Shown: positions 1-7,591 of the stretch, piece by piece
How positions within the stretch are numbered: the stretch's first letter is position 1
Layout: each line of letters begins with the position of its first letter
From: Candidatus Puniceispirillum sp.
Lineage (GTDB): Bacteria > Pseudomonadota > Alphaproteobacteria > Puniceispirillales > Puniceispirillaceae
NCBI GenBank assembly: GCA_018668795.1
Contig: JABJBD010000051.1
Span: 1-14,368 of the forward strand
Length of the DNA stretch: 14,368 bases
Direction: 5' to 3'
Translations under genes and position numbers: made by a program
The notes under the pieces: generated by a model
Seen by the model: only the letters and a program-made list of their open reading frames with translations
What the model was told of the DNA's origin: nothing
Databases searched by the model: none

Positions 1-387
1 CAGAATAAATCCAGCCTGACGCAGACGCGCAATAATGGTTGCATCTGCATTGGCAGGCGGGCTATCGGCAAGCAGGATAGAGCCAGCCTTGGTTACCTCG
101 CCAGCAACATCGAACAGGTCCTTTATCGACAGGCTAACCCCCGCAAAAGGCGGTAAGATCCAGCCATTCTTGCGGGCTGTATCGACTGCGTCGGCTTCGG
201 CGCGGGCACGGTCATGATAGGTTTCGATGAATGTGTTCTGCCCCTGGCCGTTTTTGTCATCAATCGCGGCTAGACAGGTTTCAATATGGTCGCTGGCGCT
301 AAGGCTACCATCGGCGATGTGGCGGGCAATATTTTCAATCAAATAGGTCATGTCGAATAGTATGGCCTGAGCGGCGGTTAAATGCAT
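1..387 (-). CDS. Amidase-signature hydrolase, N-terminal fragment (C-terminus outside window)
   Basis: An open minus-strand frame of 129 codons runs from ATG at 387 to the window edge. Residues 82-90 contain GVSLSIKD, the block carrying the first catalytic lysine (Lys89) of the amidase-signature Ser-Ser-Lys triad. The following segment (LFDVAGEVTKAGS, then DATIIARLRQAG near residue 115-126) matches the usual order in GatA-like amidases. The glycine/serine-rich stretch with the two catalytic serines lies off the window. The family hydrolyses amide bonds, and members range from the GatA subunit to free amidases and allophanate hydrolase. The substrate cannot be told from this fragment. The start is uncertain: ATG 387 and ATG 351 are both in frame and neither has a clear Shine-Dalgarno. 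The gene is divergent from betA, with a palindrome directly upstream of ATG 387. Confidence 0.85.
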   Translation of the reverse strand, partial: MHLTAAQAILFDMTYLIENIARHIADGSLSASDHIETCLAAIDDKNGQGQNTFIETYHDRARAEADAVDTARKNGWILPPFAGVSLSIKDLFDVAGEVTKAGSILLADSPPANADATIIARLRQAGFIL

Positions 388-388
388 C

Positions 389-406
389 TCAATTTATTCA
401 AATTGA
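389..406. promoter_or_regulatory. Operator-like palindrome upstream of the amidase start
   Basis: TCAATTT, spacer attc, AAATTGA: perfect 7-bp arms with a 4-bp spacer, one base upstream of the amidase ATG at 387 and in the amidase/betA divergent gap. The symmetry and AT-rich arms are typical of binding sites for dimeric repressors. A second inverted repeat (ATGGCT at 406-411, AGCCAT at 419-424) abuts it. No regulator gene is in the window, so the binding protein is unknown. Confidence 0.4.
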
Positions 407-451
407 TGGCTATTATCCAGCCATGGATGGGACAATAAGCGGCAAACAATC

Positions 452-481
452 TTGACAGTCTGCGACGTCTCGCTTGATAGT
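452..481 (+). promoter_or_regulatory. Putative sigma70-type promoter for betA, near-leaderless
   Basis: A perfect -35 TTGACA at 452-457 is followed after 18 bp by GATAGT at 476-481 (4 of 6 matches to TATAAT). Transcription would begin near 488, at or next to the ATG at 489. That agrees with the lack of a Shine-Dalgarno before this ATG. The -10 match is modest, so this remains a prediction. Confidence 0.4.
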
Positions 482-488
482 GGCGCTT

Positions 489-2147
489 ATGGATTTAGAG
501 TTTGATTATATTATTGTGGGGTCGGGGTCAGCTGGCAGTACGATGGCCTATCGCCTTGGCGAAGATGGTACACGCCGCATTCTGGTTCTGGAATTTGGCG
601 GCTCGGATGCGGGGCCTTTTATCCAGATGCCAGCGGCTTTATCTTATCCGATGAATATGCCCAGATATGACTGGAGCTATATTGCCGAACCCGAAGACAG
701 CCTTGGTGGCCGACAGCTTGTCTGTCCACGGGGCAAGGTACTTGGCGGGTCATCATCGATCAACGGCATGATTTATGTGCGTGGCAATCCAGGTGACTAT
801 GCGCATTGGGAAGCGGCTGGTGCGACAGGCTGGGGCTATGCTGATGTTTTGCCCTATTTTCGGCGCATGGAACAATCGCATGGCGGTGAAGCCCCTTGGC
901 GGGGCACGTCTGGCCCATTGCATGTCACGCGTGGACCACGTGATAATCCGTTACATGATGCGTTTATCAGTGCAAGCCAGCAAGCTGGCTATACGGCAAC
1001 GCCTGATTATAACGGCTATCGGCAAGAGGGGTTTGGCCCAGCTGATATGACGGTTTATAAAGGCCGCCGTTGGTCAACGGCAAATGCCTATCTGCGGCCT
1101 GCCTTGAAACGGGGCAATGTGCAGCTTGAAACAGGCGCGCTGGTTGACCGGATTATCTTTGACGGCAAACGTGCTGTTGGGATCGACTATTTTCAAAATG
1201 GCATACGCCATCATGCCCGCGCCCGCGCCGAAGTGATTCTGGCGGCAGGGGCGATTAACTCGCCGCAGATTCTGCAACGGTCTGGTATCGGGCCAGGCAA
1301 GGTTCTGCAACAGGCTAGTGTCGATATGGTGTGCGAACGGGCTGGCGTTGGTGAAAATCTGCAAGATCATCTGGAAGTTTATTTCCAGATCGCCTGTCTG
1401 CAGCCCATCACGCTGTATAAGCATCTAAATCTGTTTTCAAAGGTGATCATTGGCGCCCGCTGGTTATTCTTCAAATCGGGTCTTGGTGCGTCCAATCAAT
1501 TTGAAACGTTGGGGTTTATCCGCTCGCAAGCTGGCGTATCCTATCCTGATATTCAGTATCATTTTCTGCCTGTGGCGATCCGTTATGATGGCACCGCCCC
1601 CGCCGAAGGGCATGGGTTCCAGCTTCATGTCGGGCCGATGCGATCAAAATCACGTGGACATGTACGGATTCGAAATAATGCTGCCGCGATGGCACCCGAA
1701 ATCAAATTTAATTATCTGAGCCATGCGGATGATTGGGCAGATTTTCGGCGTTGTATCCGTTTGAGCCGTGAGATCATAGGACAGTCAGCCATGGATCCCT
1801 ATCGCGGGCATGAAATTCAACCTGGTGATGACCAGACTTCGGATCAACAGATTGACGCCTTTATCCGCGATCATGCTGAGAGTGCGTATCATCCGTGCGG
1901 CACTGTGCGCATGGGCGCTAAAGATGATGCAGGCGCGGTGGTCGATTCAGAATGCCGCGTTATCGGGGTTGATGGCTTGCGGGTGGCGGATTCGTCAATT
2001 TTTCCACGCATTACGAATGGCAATCTGAATGCGCCATCGATCATGACAGGTGAAAAGGCATCGGATCATATTTTGGGACGCGCGCCGCTTGCACGTGCCA
2101 ATGATGTTCCATTTGAACATCCAGACTGGGAAAAATCGCAAAGATAA
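489..2147 (+). CDS. betA: Choline dehydrogenase (BetA-type GMC oxidoreductase)
   Basis: A 552-residue GMC-family flavoenzyme, close to the usual BetA length. BetA oxidises choline to betaine aldehyde in glycine betaine synthesis, and FAD is the cofactor. The FAD dinucleotide motif GSGSAGS is at residues 11-17 and the strand-end VLEFGG at 33-38, where Phe replaces the usual Ala. GMC signature 1 (RGKVLGGSSSINGM) is at 81-94 and signature 2 (GAINSPQILQRSGIGP) at 254-269. The catalytic His is in YHPCGT (His468) and the partner Asn in NGNLNAPS (Asn512). The middle block QYHFLPVAI and the C-terminal FEHPDW tail are BetA-like. ATG 489 is preferred to TTG 474 because the protein then starts right before the FAD strand. 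No betB, betI or transporter is adjacent. Another GMC alcohol dehydrogenase is the main alternative. Confidence 0.82.
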   Translation: MDLEFDYIIVGSGSAGSTMAYRLGEDGTRRILVLEFGGSDAGPFIQMPAALSYPMNMPRYDWSYIAEPEDSLGGRQLVCPRGKVLGGSSSINGMIYVRGNPGDYAHWEAAGATGWGYADVLPYFRRMEQSHGGEAPWRGTSGPLHVTRGPRDNPLHDAFISASQQAGYTATPDYNGYRQEGFGPADMTVYKGRRWSTANAYLRPALKRGNVQLETGALVDRIIFDGKRAVGIDYFQNGIRHHARARAEVILAAGAINSPQILQRSGIGPGKVLQQASVDMVCERAGVGENLQDHLEVYFQIACLQPITLYKHLNLFSKVIIGARWLFFKSGLGASNQFETLGFIRSQAGVSYPDIQYHFLPVAIRYDGTAPAEGHGFQLHVGPMRSKSRGHVRIRNNAAAMAPEIKFNYLSHADDWADFRRCIRLSREIIGQSAMDPYRGHEIQPGDDQTSDQQIDAFIRDHAESAYHPCGTVRMGAKDDAGAVVDSECRVIGVDGLRVADSSIFPRITNGNLNAPSIMTGEKASDHILGRAPLARANDVPFEHPDWEKSQR

Positions 2148-2247
2148 GGTGTTGGCGCATAGCAAAGCTATCGTCAGCGTTTAGTTTTTGTGAAATACTT
2201 TAAAAATTCAATGAGTCTAAATGGCTTTTACTATCAGGGAGAGAAAG

Positions 2248-3357
2248 ATGAAAACCAGAGCCGCAGTTGCGATACAGGCAGGAAAGCCGCTGGAAATTAT
2301 GGAAGTGGATCTGGAAGGGCCGCGTGATGGTGAGGTGCTGGTCGAAATTATGGCGACAGGCATTTGCCATACGGACGAATTCACTCTTTCAGGCGCTGAC
2401 CCGGAAGGCATGTTTCCGGCCATTCTTGGCCATGAAGGTGCCGGTATTGTTCGCGACGTTGGTAAAGGTGTTACCACGCTAAAGCCTGGCGATCATGTGA
2501 TTCCACTATATACACCGGAATGCCGTGAATGTGATTATTGCCTGCATCCGAAAACAAATCTATGTCAGGCTATTCGTACAACGCAAGGTCAGGGCGTAAT
2601 GCCAGATGGCACAAGCCGGTTTTCAATCGATGGCAAACCTGTTCTGCATTATATGGGAACATCAACATTTTCCAACTTTACCGTGGTACCTGAAATTGCA
2701 CTGGCCAAGGTTAATAAGGACGCCCCGTTTGACAAGATTTGCTATATCGGTTGCGGCGTGACCACGGGTATTGGCGCGGTTATCAATACAGCAAAAGCCG
2801 AACCCGGATGTAATGCGGTGGTATTTGGTCTTGGCGGTATCGGGCTGAATGTGATTCAGGGTCTGCGGATGATCGGTGCCAATATGATTGTTGGCGTGGA
2901 TATGAATAACAGCAAAAAAGAATGGGGCGAAAAATTCGGCATGACGCATTTTGTCAATCCAAGTGAGGTTGATGGTGATCTGGTCGGGCATCTGGTCGAA
3001 TTGACCAATGGTGGCGCGGACTATTCTTTTGAATGTATTGGTAATACGACGGTCATGCGTCAGGCGTTGGAATGCGCACATAAAGGCTGGGGTGAGAGCA
3101 TCATCATTGGTGTGGCTGGTGCCGGTCAGGAGATTTCAACGCGGCCTTTCCAGCTGGTGACAGGTAGAAGCTGGCGTGGCACTGCCTTTGGCGGGGCACG
3201 TGGGCGCACCGATGTACCAAAGATTGTTGATTGGTATATGCAAGGCAAGATCGATATTGATCCGCTGATTACGCATACATTGCCGCTTGAAGATATTAAT
3301 AAGGGCTTTGATCTGATGCATGCAGGCGAGTCAATCCGTTCGGTGGTGATCTATTAA
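2248..3357 (+). CDS. adhC: S-(hydroxymethyl)glutathione dehydrogenase / class III alcohol dehydrogenase
   Basis: This 369-residue zinc MDR dehydrogenase oxidises S-hydroxymethylglutathione, formed from formaldehyde and glutathione, to S-formylglutathione with NAD; members also reduce S-nitrosoglutathione. Catalytic zinc ligands are Cys40 (GICHTDEF), His62 (GHEGAG) and Cys169 (IGCGVTTG). The structural-zinc cysteines are Cys92, Cys95, Cys98 and Cys106. The NAD motif GLGGIG is at 194-199 with the acidic Asp218 at the end of the next strand. The class III ending GESIRSVVIY is intact. The start at 2248 is chosen because GGGAGA (2238-2243) precedes it and the protein begins MKTRAAVA as in relatives; an in-frame ATG at 2221 would add nine unlikely residues. 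The stop overlaps the fghA start (TAATG), so the two are translationally coupled. Synonyms: frmA, flhA. Confidence 0.96.
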   Translation: MKTRAAVAIQAGKPLEIMEVDLEGPRDGEVLVEIMATGICHTDEFTLSGADPEGMFPAILGHEGAGIVRDVGKGVTTLKPGDHVIPLYTPECRECDYCLHPKTNLCQAIRTTQGQGVMPDGTSRFSIDGKPVLHYMGTSTFSNFTVVPEIALAKVNKDAPFDKICYIGCGVTTGIGAVINTAKAEPGCNAVVFGLGGIGLNVIQGLRMIGANMIVGVDMNNSKKEWGEKFGMTHFVNPSEVDGDLVGHLVELTNGGADYSFECIGNTTVMRQALECAHKGWGESIIIGVAGAGQEISTRPFQLVTGRSWRGTAFGGARGRTDVPKIVDWYMQGKIDIDPLITHTLPLEDINKGFDLMHAGESIRSVVIY

Positions 3358-4181
3358 TGAAAACAATCAGTACAGCATTATCTTTTGGCGGCACCCAAGG
3401 TGTTTATCGGCATGCTTCAGCAGTGACCGGATGCGATATGACCTTTGCCGTATTTATGCCGCCACATGACAAGCCTGTGCCGGTATTGTGGTATCTGTCC
3501 GGATTGACCTGTACCCATGCCAATGTCATGGATAAGGGCGAATATCGCCGCGTTGCTGCCGAACTGGGGGTAGCGATTATTTGCCCCGATACCAGCCCGC
3601 GGGGGGATGATGTTCCAGATGAAGCTGACAACTGGCAGTTTGGAAGTGGTGCCGGTTTTTATGTTGACGCAACCAAGGCGCCCTATGCCAAAAATTACAA
3701 TATGTATAGCTATGTCACCGAAGAACTGCCTGCGCTGATCGCGGCAGAATTTGATGTTGATATGGATCGACAAGGTATTTTTGGGCATTCAATGGGCGGG
3801 CATGGTGCGTTGACCATCGCGCTGAAACATCCGGATCGCTATAAAAGTGCGTCGGCCTTTGCTCCGATTGCGCAACCATCAACGGCTGACTGGTCATCAG
3901 GATCGCTGGCCAAATATCTTGGTGATGACGCCTCAGGCTGGCGGGACTATGATACGGTTGCCTTGCTGGAAGATGGACACAGCTTTGATGATTTTCTGGT
4001 AGATCAGGGTACTGCGGACAGCTTTCTGGATAATGGTCTGCGGCCATGGTTACTGGAAGAGGCATGCAAAAATGCTGGACAGAAGCTGACCTTGCGTATG
4101 CAAGAGGGGTATGACCATTCCTATCTTTTCATATCCAGCTTTATGGAAGATCATCTGCGCTGGCATATGAAACGTCTTTAA
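3357..4181 (+). CDS. fghA: S-formylglutathione hydrolase
   Basis: A 274-residue alpha/beta hydrolase of the esterase D family that splits S-formylglutathione into formate and glutathione, the step after AdhC. The nucleophile elbow GHSMGGHGA is at 143-151 (Ser145). The acid is in VDQGTADSF (probably Asp221) and the base in EGYDHSY (His254), completing the triad. The block LSGLTCTHANVMDKGEYRR near residues 48-65 is typical of the family. Length is normal. The ATG shares its A with the adhC stop codon (TAATG), making a two-gene glutathione-dependent formaldehyde detoxification unit. The last codons of the gene form the first unit of the degenerate tandem repeat that continues into the gap before the ureohydrolase. 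Sure. Confidence 0.96.
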   Translation: MKTISTALSFGGTQGVYRHASAVTGCDMTFAVFMPPHDKPVPVLWYLSGLTCTHANVMDKGEYRRVAAELGVAIICPDTSPRGDDVPDEADNWQFGSGAGFYVDATKAPYAKNYNMYSYVTEELPALIAAEFDVDMDRQGIFGHSMGGHGALTIALKHPDRYKSASAFAPIAQPSTADWSSGSLAKYLGDDASGWRDYDTVALLEDGHSFDDFLVDQGTADSFLDNGLRPWLLEEACKNAGQKLTLRMQEGYDHSYLFISSFMEDHLRWHMKRL

Positions 4182-4229
4182 GGGATCGTCTTTAGGGGGA
4201 TCACCTTTAGAGGGATCGCCGGTAGGAGG
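4173..4229 (+). repeat. Degenerate tandem repeat with Shine-Dalgarno-like cores
   Basis: Units of 14-15 bp begin at 4173 (CGTCTTTAAGGGAT), 4187 (CGTCTTTAGGGGGAT) and 4202 (CACCTTTAGAGGGAT); a diverged fourth at 4217 leads to TAGGAGG at 4223-4229. The first unit encodes the end of fghA including its TAA stop. Each unit carries a purine-rich core, and the last serves as the ribosome binding site of the ureohydrolase. Local duplication of an intergenic segment is the simplest explanation. Confidence 0.7.
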
Positions 4230-4233
4230 CCAT

Positions 4234-5178
4234 ATGAAGAATCAACCAATTGGTGGCAATGATATGCCGCGTTTTGCGGGGCCTGGCACGATGATGCGCT
4301 TGCCTTCGGCCGATAATGCGGCGGGGCTGGATGCCTGTTTTATCGGTGTGCCGATGGATATTGGCGCATCAAACCGCCCAGGCACGCGGTTTGGCCCCAA
4401 GCAGATTCGGGCTGAATCGGTTATGCTTCGTCCCTATAATATGTGGACAAAGGCTGCCCCTTTTGATTCGATTCAGGTTGCTGATATTGGCGATGTGCCG
4501 ATCAATACATTTGATCTGAAAGATTCAGTTACGCGCATTACGAATTTTTATGATGATGTGCTGACGCATGACGTGATCCCGCTGTCACTTGGCGGCGATC
4601 ATACGATGACGCTGCCGATATTACGCGCAATGGCCAAAAAGCATGGGCCTGTCGGGTTGATTCATGTTGATGCCCATGCCGATATTAATGACCATATGTT
4701 TGGTGAGAAAATTGCCCATGGCACACCGTTCCGCAGGGCGTGGGAAGAAAAGCTAATCGATCCTAAACGCACCTATCAGATTGGATTGCGGGGAACAGGC
4801 TATACCGCCGAGGATTTTGACTGGGCGCGCGATAAAGGTTTTTCAGTTACCCAAGCCGAGGAATTATGGCATCGTTCAGCCGCGCCGTTGATTGCCAAAA
4901 TCAAGGATGCGCTGGGTGATGAGCCTGTTTACCTGAGCTTTGATATTGACGCTCTTGATCCGGCTTTTGCGCCAGGCACCGGCACACAGGAAATTGGTGG
5001 GCTGACGACAATTCAGGCGCTTGAAATCATCCGGGGCTGTCATGGGTTAAATATTGTTGGCTGTGACCTTGTTGAAGTATCGCCGCCATATGATCCACAA
5101 GGAAGCACAGCGTTGGTTGCGGCGAATTTGTTATTTGAAATGTTGTGCGTTCTGCCAGGAGTCGCATATCGAAGCTAG
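4234..5178 (+). CDS. Agmatinase-family ureohydrolase, guanidinobutyrase-like
   Basis: A 314-residue binuclear manganese ureohydrolase that removes urea from a guanidino compound. All six metal ligands are present: His123 (GGDHT), Asp146, His148 and Asp150 (HVDAHAD), and Asp237 and Asp239 (SFDIDALDP). The N-terminus (QPIGGNDMPRFAG, then TMMRLP), HMFGEKIAHGTPFRR near 154-168 and EIGGLTTIQALEIIRGCHGL look, from memory, closer to Pseudomonas GbuA (4-guanidinobutyrate to GABA plus urea) than to E. coli SpeB. Agmatine or another guanidino acid remains possible. AGGAGG at 4224-4229 supports ATG 4234, though the spacing is short; ATG 4264 is an alternative. The gene lies 52 bp after fghA and 26 bp before the M24 gene, probably in one transcript. 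No urease gene is in the window. Confidence 0.9.
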   Translation: MKNQPIGGNDMPRFAGPGTMMRLPSADNAAGLDACFIGVPMDIGASNRPGTRFGPKQIRAESVMLRPYNMWTKAAPFDSIQVADIGDVPINTFDLKDSVTRITNFYDDVLTHDVIPLSLGGDHTMTLPILRAMAKKHGPVGLIHVDAHADINDHMFGEKIAHGTPFRRAWEEKLIDPKRTYQIGLRGTGYTAEDFDWARDKGFSVTQAEELWHRSAAPLIAKIKDALGDEPVYLSFDIDALDPAFAPGTGTQEIGGLTTIQALEIIRGCHGLNIVGCDLVEVSPPYDPQGSTALVAANLLFEMLCVLPGVAYRS

Positions 5179-5180
5179 CA

Positions 5181-5197
5181 CGTCTTTAGATGGGGGA
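5181..5197 (+). repeat. Second copy of the CGTCTTTAG-GGGGAT element, supplying the RBS of the M24 gene
   Basis: CGTCTTTAGATGGGGGA sits three bases after the ureohydrolase stop. It matches the repeat unit at 4187-4201 apart from an inserted AT. Its GGGGGA (5192-5197) lies 7 bases before ATG 5205 and decides that start over the in-frame ATG at 5190, which overlaps the purine run and has no Shine-Dalgarno of its own. Confidence 0.6.
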
Positions 5198-5204
5198 TTT
5201 ATCG

Positions 5205-6380
5205 ATGGCACCAGCATTTAGCAAAGCCGAATATAGCAGCCGGATAGACCGTGTGCGCCGCGCCATGCAAACGCATGATATTGACGTTCTGGTTATTGGC
5301 GATCCTTCGAATATGAACTGGCTGACTGGCTTTGATTCATGGTCGTTTTATACACCGCAAATGATGGTGCTCGATCTGGTGAATGGGCCGTTTCTGATGA
5401 CCCGTCTGATGGATGTAAAGGCGGCAGGTTTTACCACCTATTTATCCGCGTCCCAGATTATCGGGTATCCTGAGCCGCTGGTGCAGCAACCCGATACGCA
5501 CCCGTCTGATTATGTTGCAAGCTGGATGCGTGATGCTGGCCATGCTAAGGCGAGGATCGGCTATGAAAGCGATAGTTATTATTTTTCGCCGCGCTCTTTG
5601 CATGCCTTGCAAGCGGGCTTGCCCGATGCAAAATGGGTTGATGCCGATTTGCTGGTTAACTGGGTGCGCGTCATAAAAAGCGATGCCGAACTGGCGATGA
5701 TGTATCAGGCGGCACAGATCGCCGATATGGCGATGCAGGTCGCGTGGGACGGCGCCAAGGTGGGGGTCAGACAATGTGATTTGATGGCTGATATTACCGC
5801 CGCACAGATTAAAGGTACCGCAGAATTTGGCGGTGATATGCCCGCTTTGCATCCACTTATTCTGGCAGGTGAGGCAGCAACAGCGGCACATCCGATGTGG
5901 ACTGATGCGAAGCTTGAAGCAGGCCAGACGATTGCCTTTGAACTTGGGGCGTGTCGTAAACGTTATAATGTCGGGCTGGCGCGGACAGTGCATCTGGGGA
6001 CAGATAAGCCAGCCGCCTTGATCGATACAGCCAAGGCGGTTGAAGAAGGTATGGATGTGGTTATGTCATCCTTGCATGCTGATGCGGTGGCAGGGGATGT
6101 GCATGCTGCCTGGCAAGGGGTGCTTGATCGCTATGGGCTGGAAAAGAAAAGCCGGATTGGCTATTCGATTGGCGTTGCCTATGCGCCGGACTGGGGTGAG
6201 CATACGATCAGTTTCCGACCAGATGAACCAACGATCGTACCAGAAAATGCCGTTGTGCATATTATCCTTGGCATGTGGATGGCTGGCTGGGGCATGGAGC
6301 TGAGCGAAACATTACATGTGCGGGACAAGGACTGTGTGCGGCTGAGTGCATTTCCGCAACATGTTCACGTGGTTGCCTGA
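5205..6380 (+). CDS. M24 creatinase/prolidase-fold hydrolase, ectoine hydrolase (DoeA/EutD)-like
   Basis: A 391-residue protein with an N-terminal creatinase domain (about 1-155, with DPSNMNWLTGFDSWSFY at 33-49) and a pita-bread domain after about 160. DPSNMxWLTGxDxWSFY and the overall length recall DoeA/EutD, which opens the ectoine ring to N-acetyl-diaminobutyrate. The canonical M24 metal site is degenerate: the first Asp is Glu246, the second is Gly257 (RYNVGLART instead of GYxSDxTRT), and the GHG histidine is Tyr320. A metal-independent creatinase-like mechanism, perhaps using His229, is therefore more likely than aminopeptidase activity. Its stop overlaps the next gene's start (TGATG). 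Neighbouring ureohydrolase and M20 genes suggest a small amidine, guanidino or cyclic compound as substrate. No ectoine transporter or eutABC genes are nearby, so calling it ectoine hydrolase is uncertain. Confidence 0.8.
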   Translation: MAPAFSKAEYSSRIDRVRRAMQTHDIDVLVIGDPSNMNWLTGFDSWSFYTPQMMVLDLVNGPFLMTRLMDVKAAGFTTYLSASQIIGYPEPLVQQPDTHPSDYVASWMRDAGHAKARIGYESDSYYFSPRSLHALQAGLPDAKWVDADLLVNWVRVIKSDAELAMMYQAAQIADMAMQVAWDGAKVGVRQCDLMADITAAQIKGTAEFGGDMPALHPLILAGEAATAAHPMWTDAKLEAGQTIAFELGACRKRYNVGLARTVHLGTDKPAALIDTAKAVEEGMDVVMSSLHADAVAGDVHAAWQGVLDRYGLEKKSRIGYSIGVAYAPDWGEHTISFRPDEPTIVPENAVVHIILGMWMAGWGMELSETLHVRDKDCVRLSAFPQHVHVVA

Positions 6381-7591
6381 TGAGCACGACCCTCGAACAG
6401 GCTGAAAAGCTGTTGGCTGATCTGGTCAGCTTTCCCACTGTTACGGGATTACCAAATGGCGACATGATCGCCTATATCAAGACGTATCTGGAAGATCTGG
6501 GCATTCCAGTGATGCTGGATGCACATGACGATGGTGTGCGGTTCAATCTGTTTGCCAGCATTGGCCCCGGACACTGTGACGGGATCATTCTATCGGGGCA
6601 TACGGATGTTGTGCCAGCAACTGGCGATGGCTGGAGTCGTGATCCTTTTGTTTTGCACAAGCAGGATGGCCGCCTATATGGGCGTGGCGCGGTCGATATG
6701 AAAGGTTTTCTGGCAACCGCTCTAGCGATGGCGCCCGCATTCAAAGCGGCTGAAGATAAGCTGACTATGCCTCTTCATTATGCATTTACCTTTGATGAGG
6801 AGGTAGGCAGTTTTGGCGCGGCGCAAATGCCAGATTTTCTGCGCCGCGAAGGTATAAAGCCAGCAATGGCGATTATTGGCGAGCCGACAGGGATGCGTCC
6901 TTTCATAGGGCATAAAGGCGGGCTGGAGCTGGTTGCCGAAATACGTGGATCGGCAGGTCATGCCTCGGATCCGCGTGGCAAGGTCAATGCGATTTATTAT
7001 GCGGCGCGGCTGATTACCTATATTGAACAGGTGGCAGACAAATTGGCCACTGCACCGGCAACGGACTCACTGTTTAATCCGCCCTATACAACATTGTCAG
7101 TTGGACATATCGAAGGCGGTGAAGCCCGCAATATTATCCCTGATTACTGTCGGTTTTTATGGGAAATCAGGCCATTACCAGGTGATGATGCCTATGCCAT
7201 TCTGGCAGACATAAAGGCCTATATCGCCGATGTGCTGGTGCCGGAGATGCAGACAATACGTATGGATGCGAACATTTCAATTACCGAAATATCATGGTGT
7301 CCGGGGATGGATGCCCGTGCCACATCATCGGTAGCATCGCTGATTGCCCGCCTGTGGACAAATGAAGCCCCGTCGGTTGTGTCTTTTGGTACCGATGGCG
7401 GGCATTATCAGCAGGCAGGCATGGAAACAATCGTATTTGGCCCCGGCGGCATGGATGAAATGCATCAGCCTGACGAATTTATCGAGGTGGATGCGATCAA
7501 ACAGGGGCTCGCCTTTTTGGAAAACCTGCTGAGCTATGCACAGGAAGCATCTTCAGCGCATCCTATGTCTTCAACTGGCCACATGTCTTGA
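6380..7591 (+). CDS. argE: M20 family deacylase, acetylornithine deacetylase (ArgE)-like
   Basis: A 403-residue zinc metallohydrolase of the M20A/ArgE group, which removes the acyl group from N-acyl amino acids such as N2-acetylornithine. Metal-site and catalytic residues are visible: His74 (SGHTDVVP), Asp106 (GRGAVDMKG), the general base and ligand pair Glu140-Glu141 (DEEVGSFG), Glu168 (IGEPTG) and His362 (EMHQPDEF). A dimerisation lid fits between about 180 and 290. ATG 6380 overlaps the M24 stop (TGATG); the frame is open further upstream, but that would lie inside the M24 gene. Co-translation with M24 suggests a specialised deacylation step, parallel to DoeB after DoeA, rather than ordinary arginine synthesis. 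That role is inferred; family membership is sure. The C-terminal 15 residues look unstructured. Confidence 0.88.
   Translation: MSTTLEQAEKLLADLVSFPTVTGLPNGDMIAYIKTYLEDLGIPVMLDAHDDGVRFNLFASIGPGHCDGIILSGHTDVVPATGDGWSRDPFVLHKQDGRLYGRGAVDMKGFLATALAMAPAFKAAEDKLTMPLHYAFTFDEEVGSFGAAQMPDFLRREGIKPAMAIIGEPTGMRPFIGHKGGLELVAEIRGSAGHASDPRGKVNAIYYAARLITYIEQVADKLATAPATDSLFNPPYTTLSVGHIEGGEARNIIPDYCRFLWEIRPLPGDDAYAILADIKAYIADVLVPEMQTIRMDANISITEISWCPGMDARATSSVASLIARLWTNEAPSVVSFGTDGGHYQQAGMETIVFGPGGMDEMHQPDEFIEVDAIKQGLAFLENLLSYAQEASSAHPMSSTGHMS

Noticed and set aside
35..217. Plus-strand 60-codon frame at the left edge
   Set aside because: It is antisense to the amidase fragment, whose minus-strand frame carries clear family motifs.
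474..488. TTG 474 as the betA start
   Set aside because: It would add five residues before the conserved N-terminus, has no ribosome binding site, and overlaps the predicted -10 box.
2159..2171. Hairpin ATAGC-aaa-GCTAT after betA as a terminator
   Set aside because: The stem has only 5 bp, is AT-rich and is not followed directly by a T tract.
2662..3081. Minus-strand 139-codon frame inside adhC
   Set aside because: The opposite strand encodes conserved zinc and NAD motifs; the antisense product resembles nothing and has no ribosome binding site.
5442..5993. Minus-strand 183-codon frame inside the M24 gene
   Set aside because: Shadow of the conserved M24 reading frame; its composition (many His, Ile, Arg) is typical of antisense frames here.
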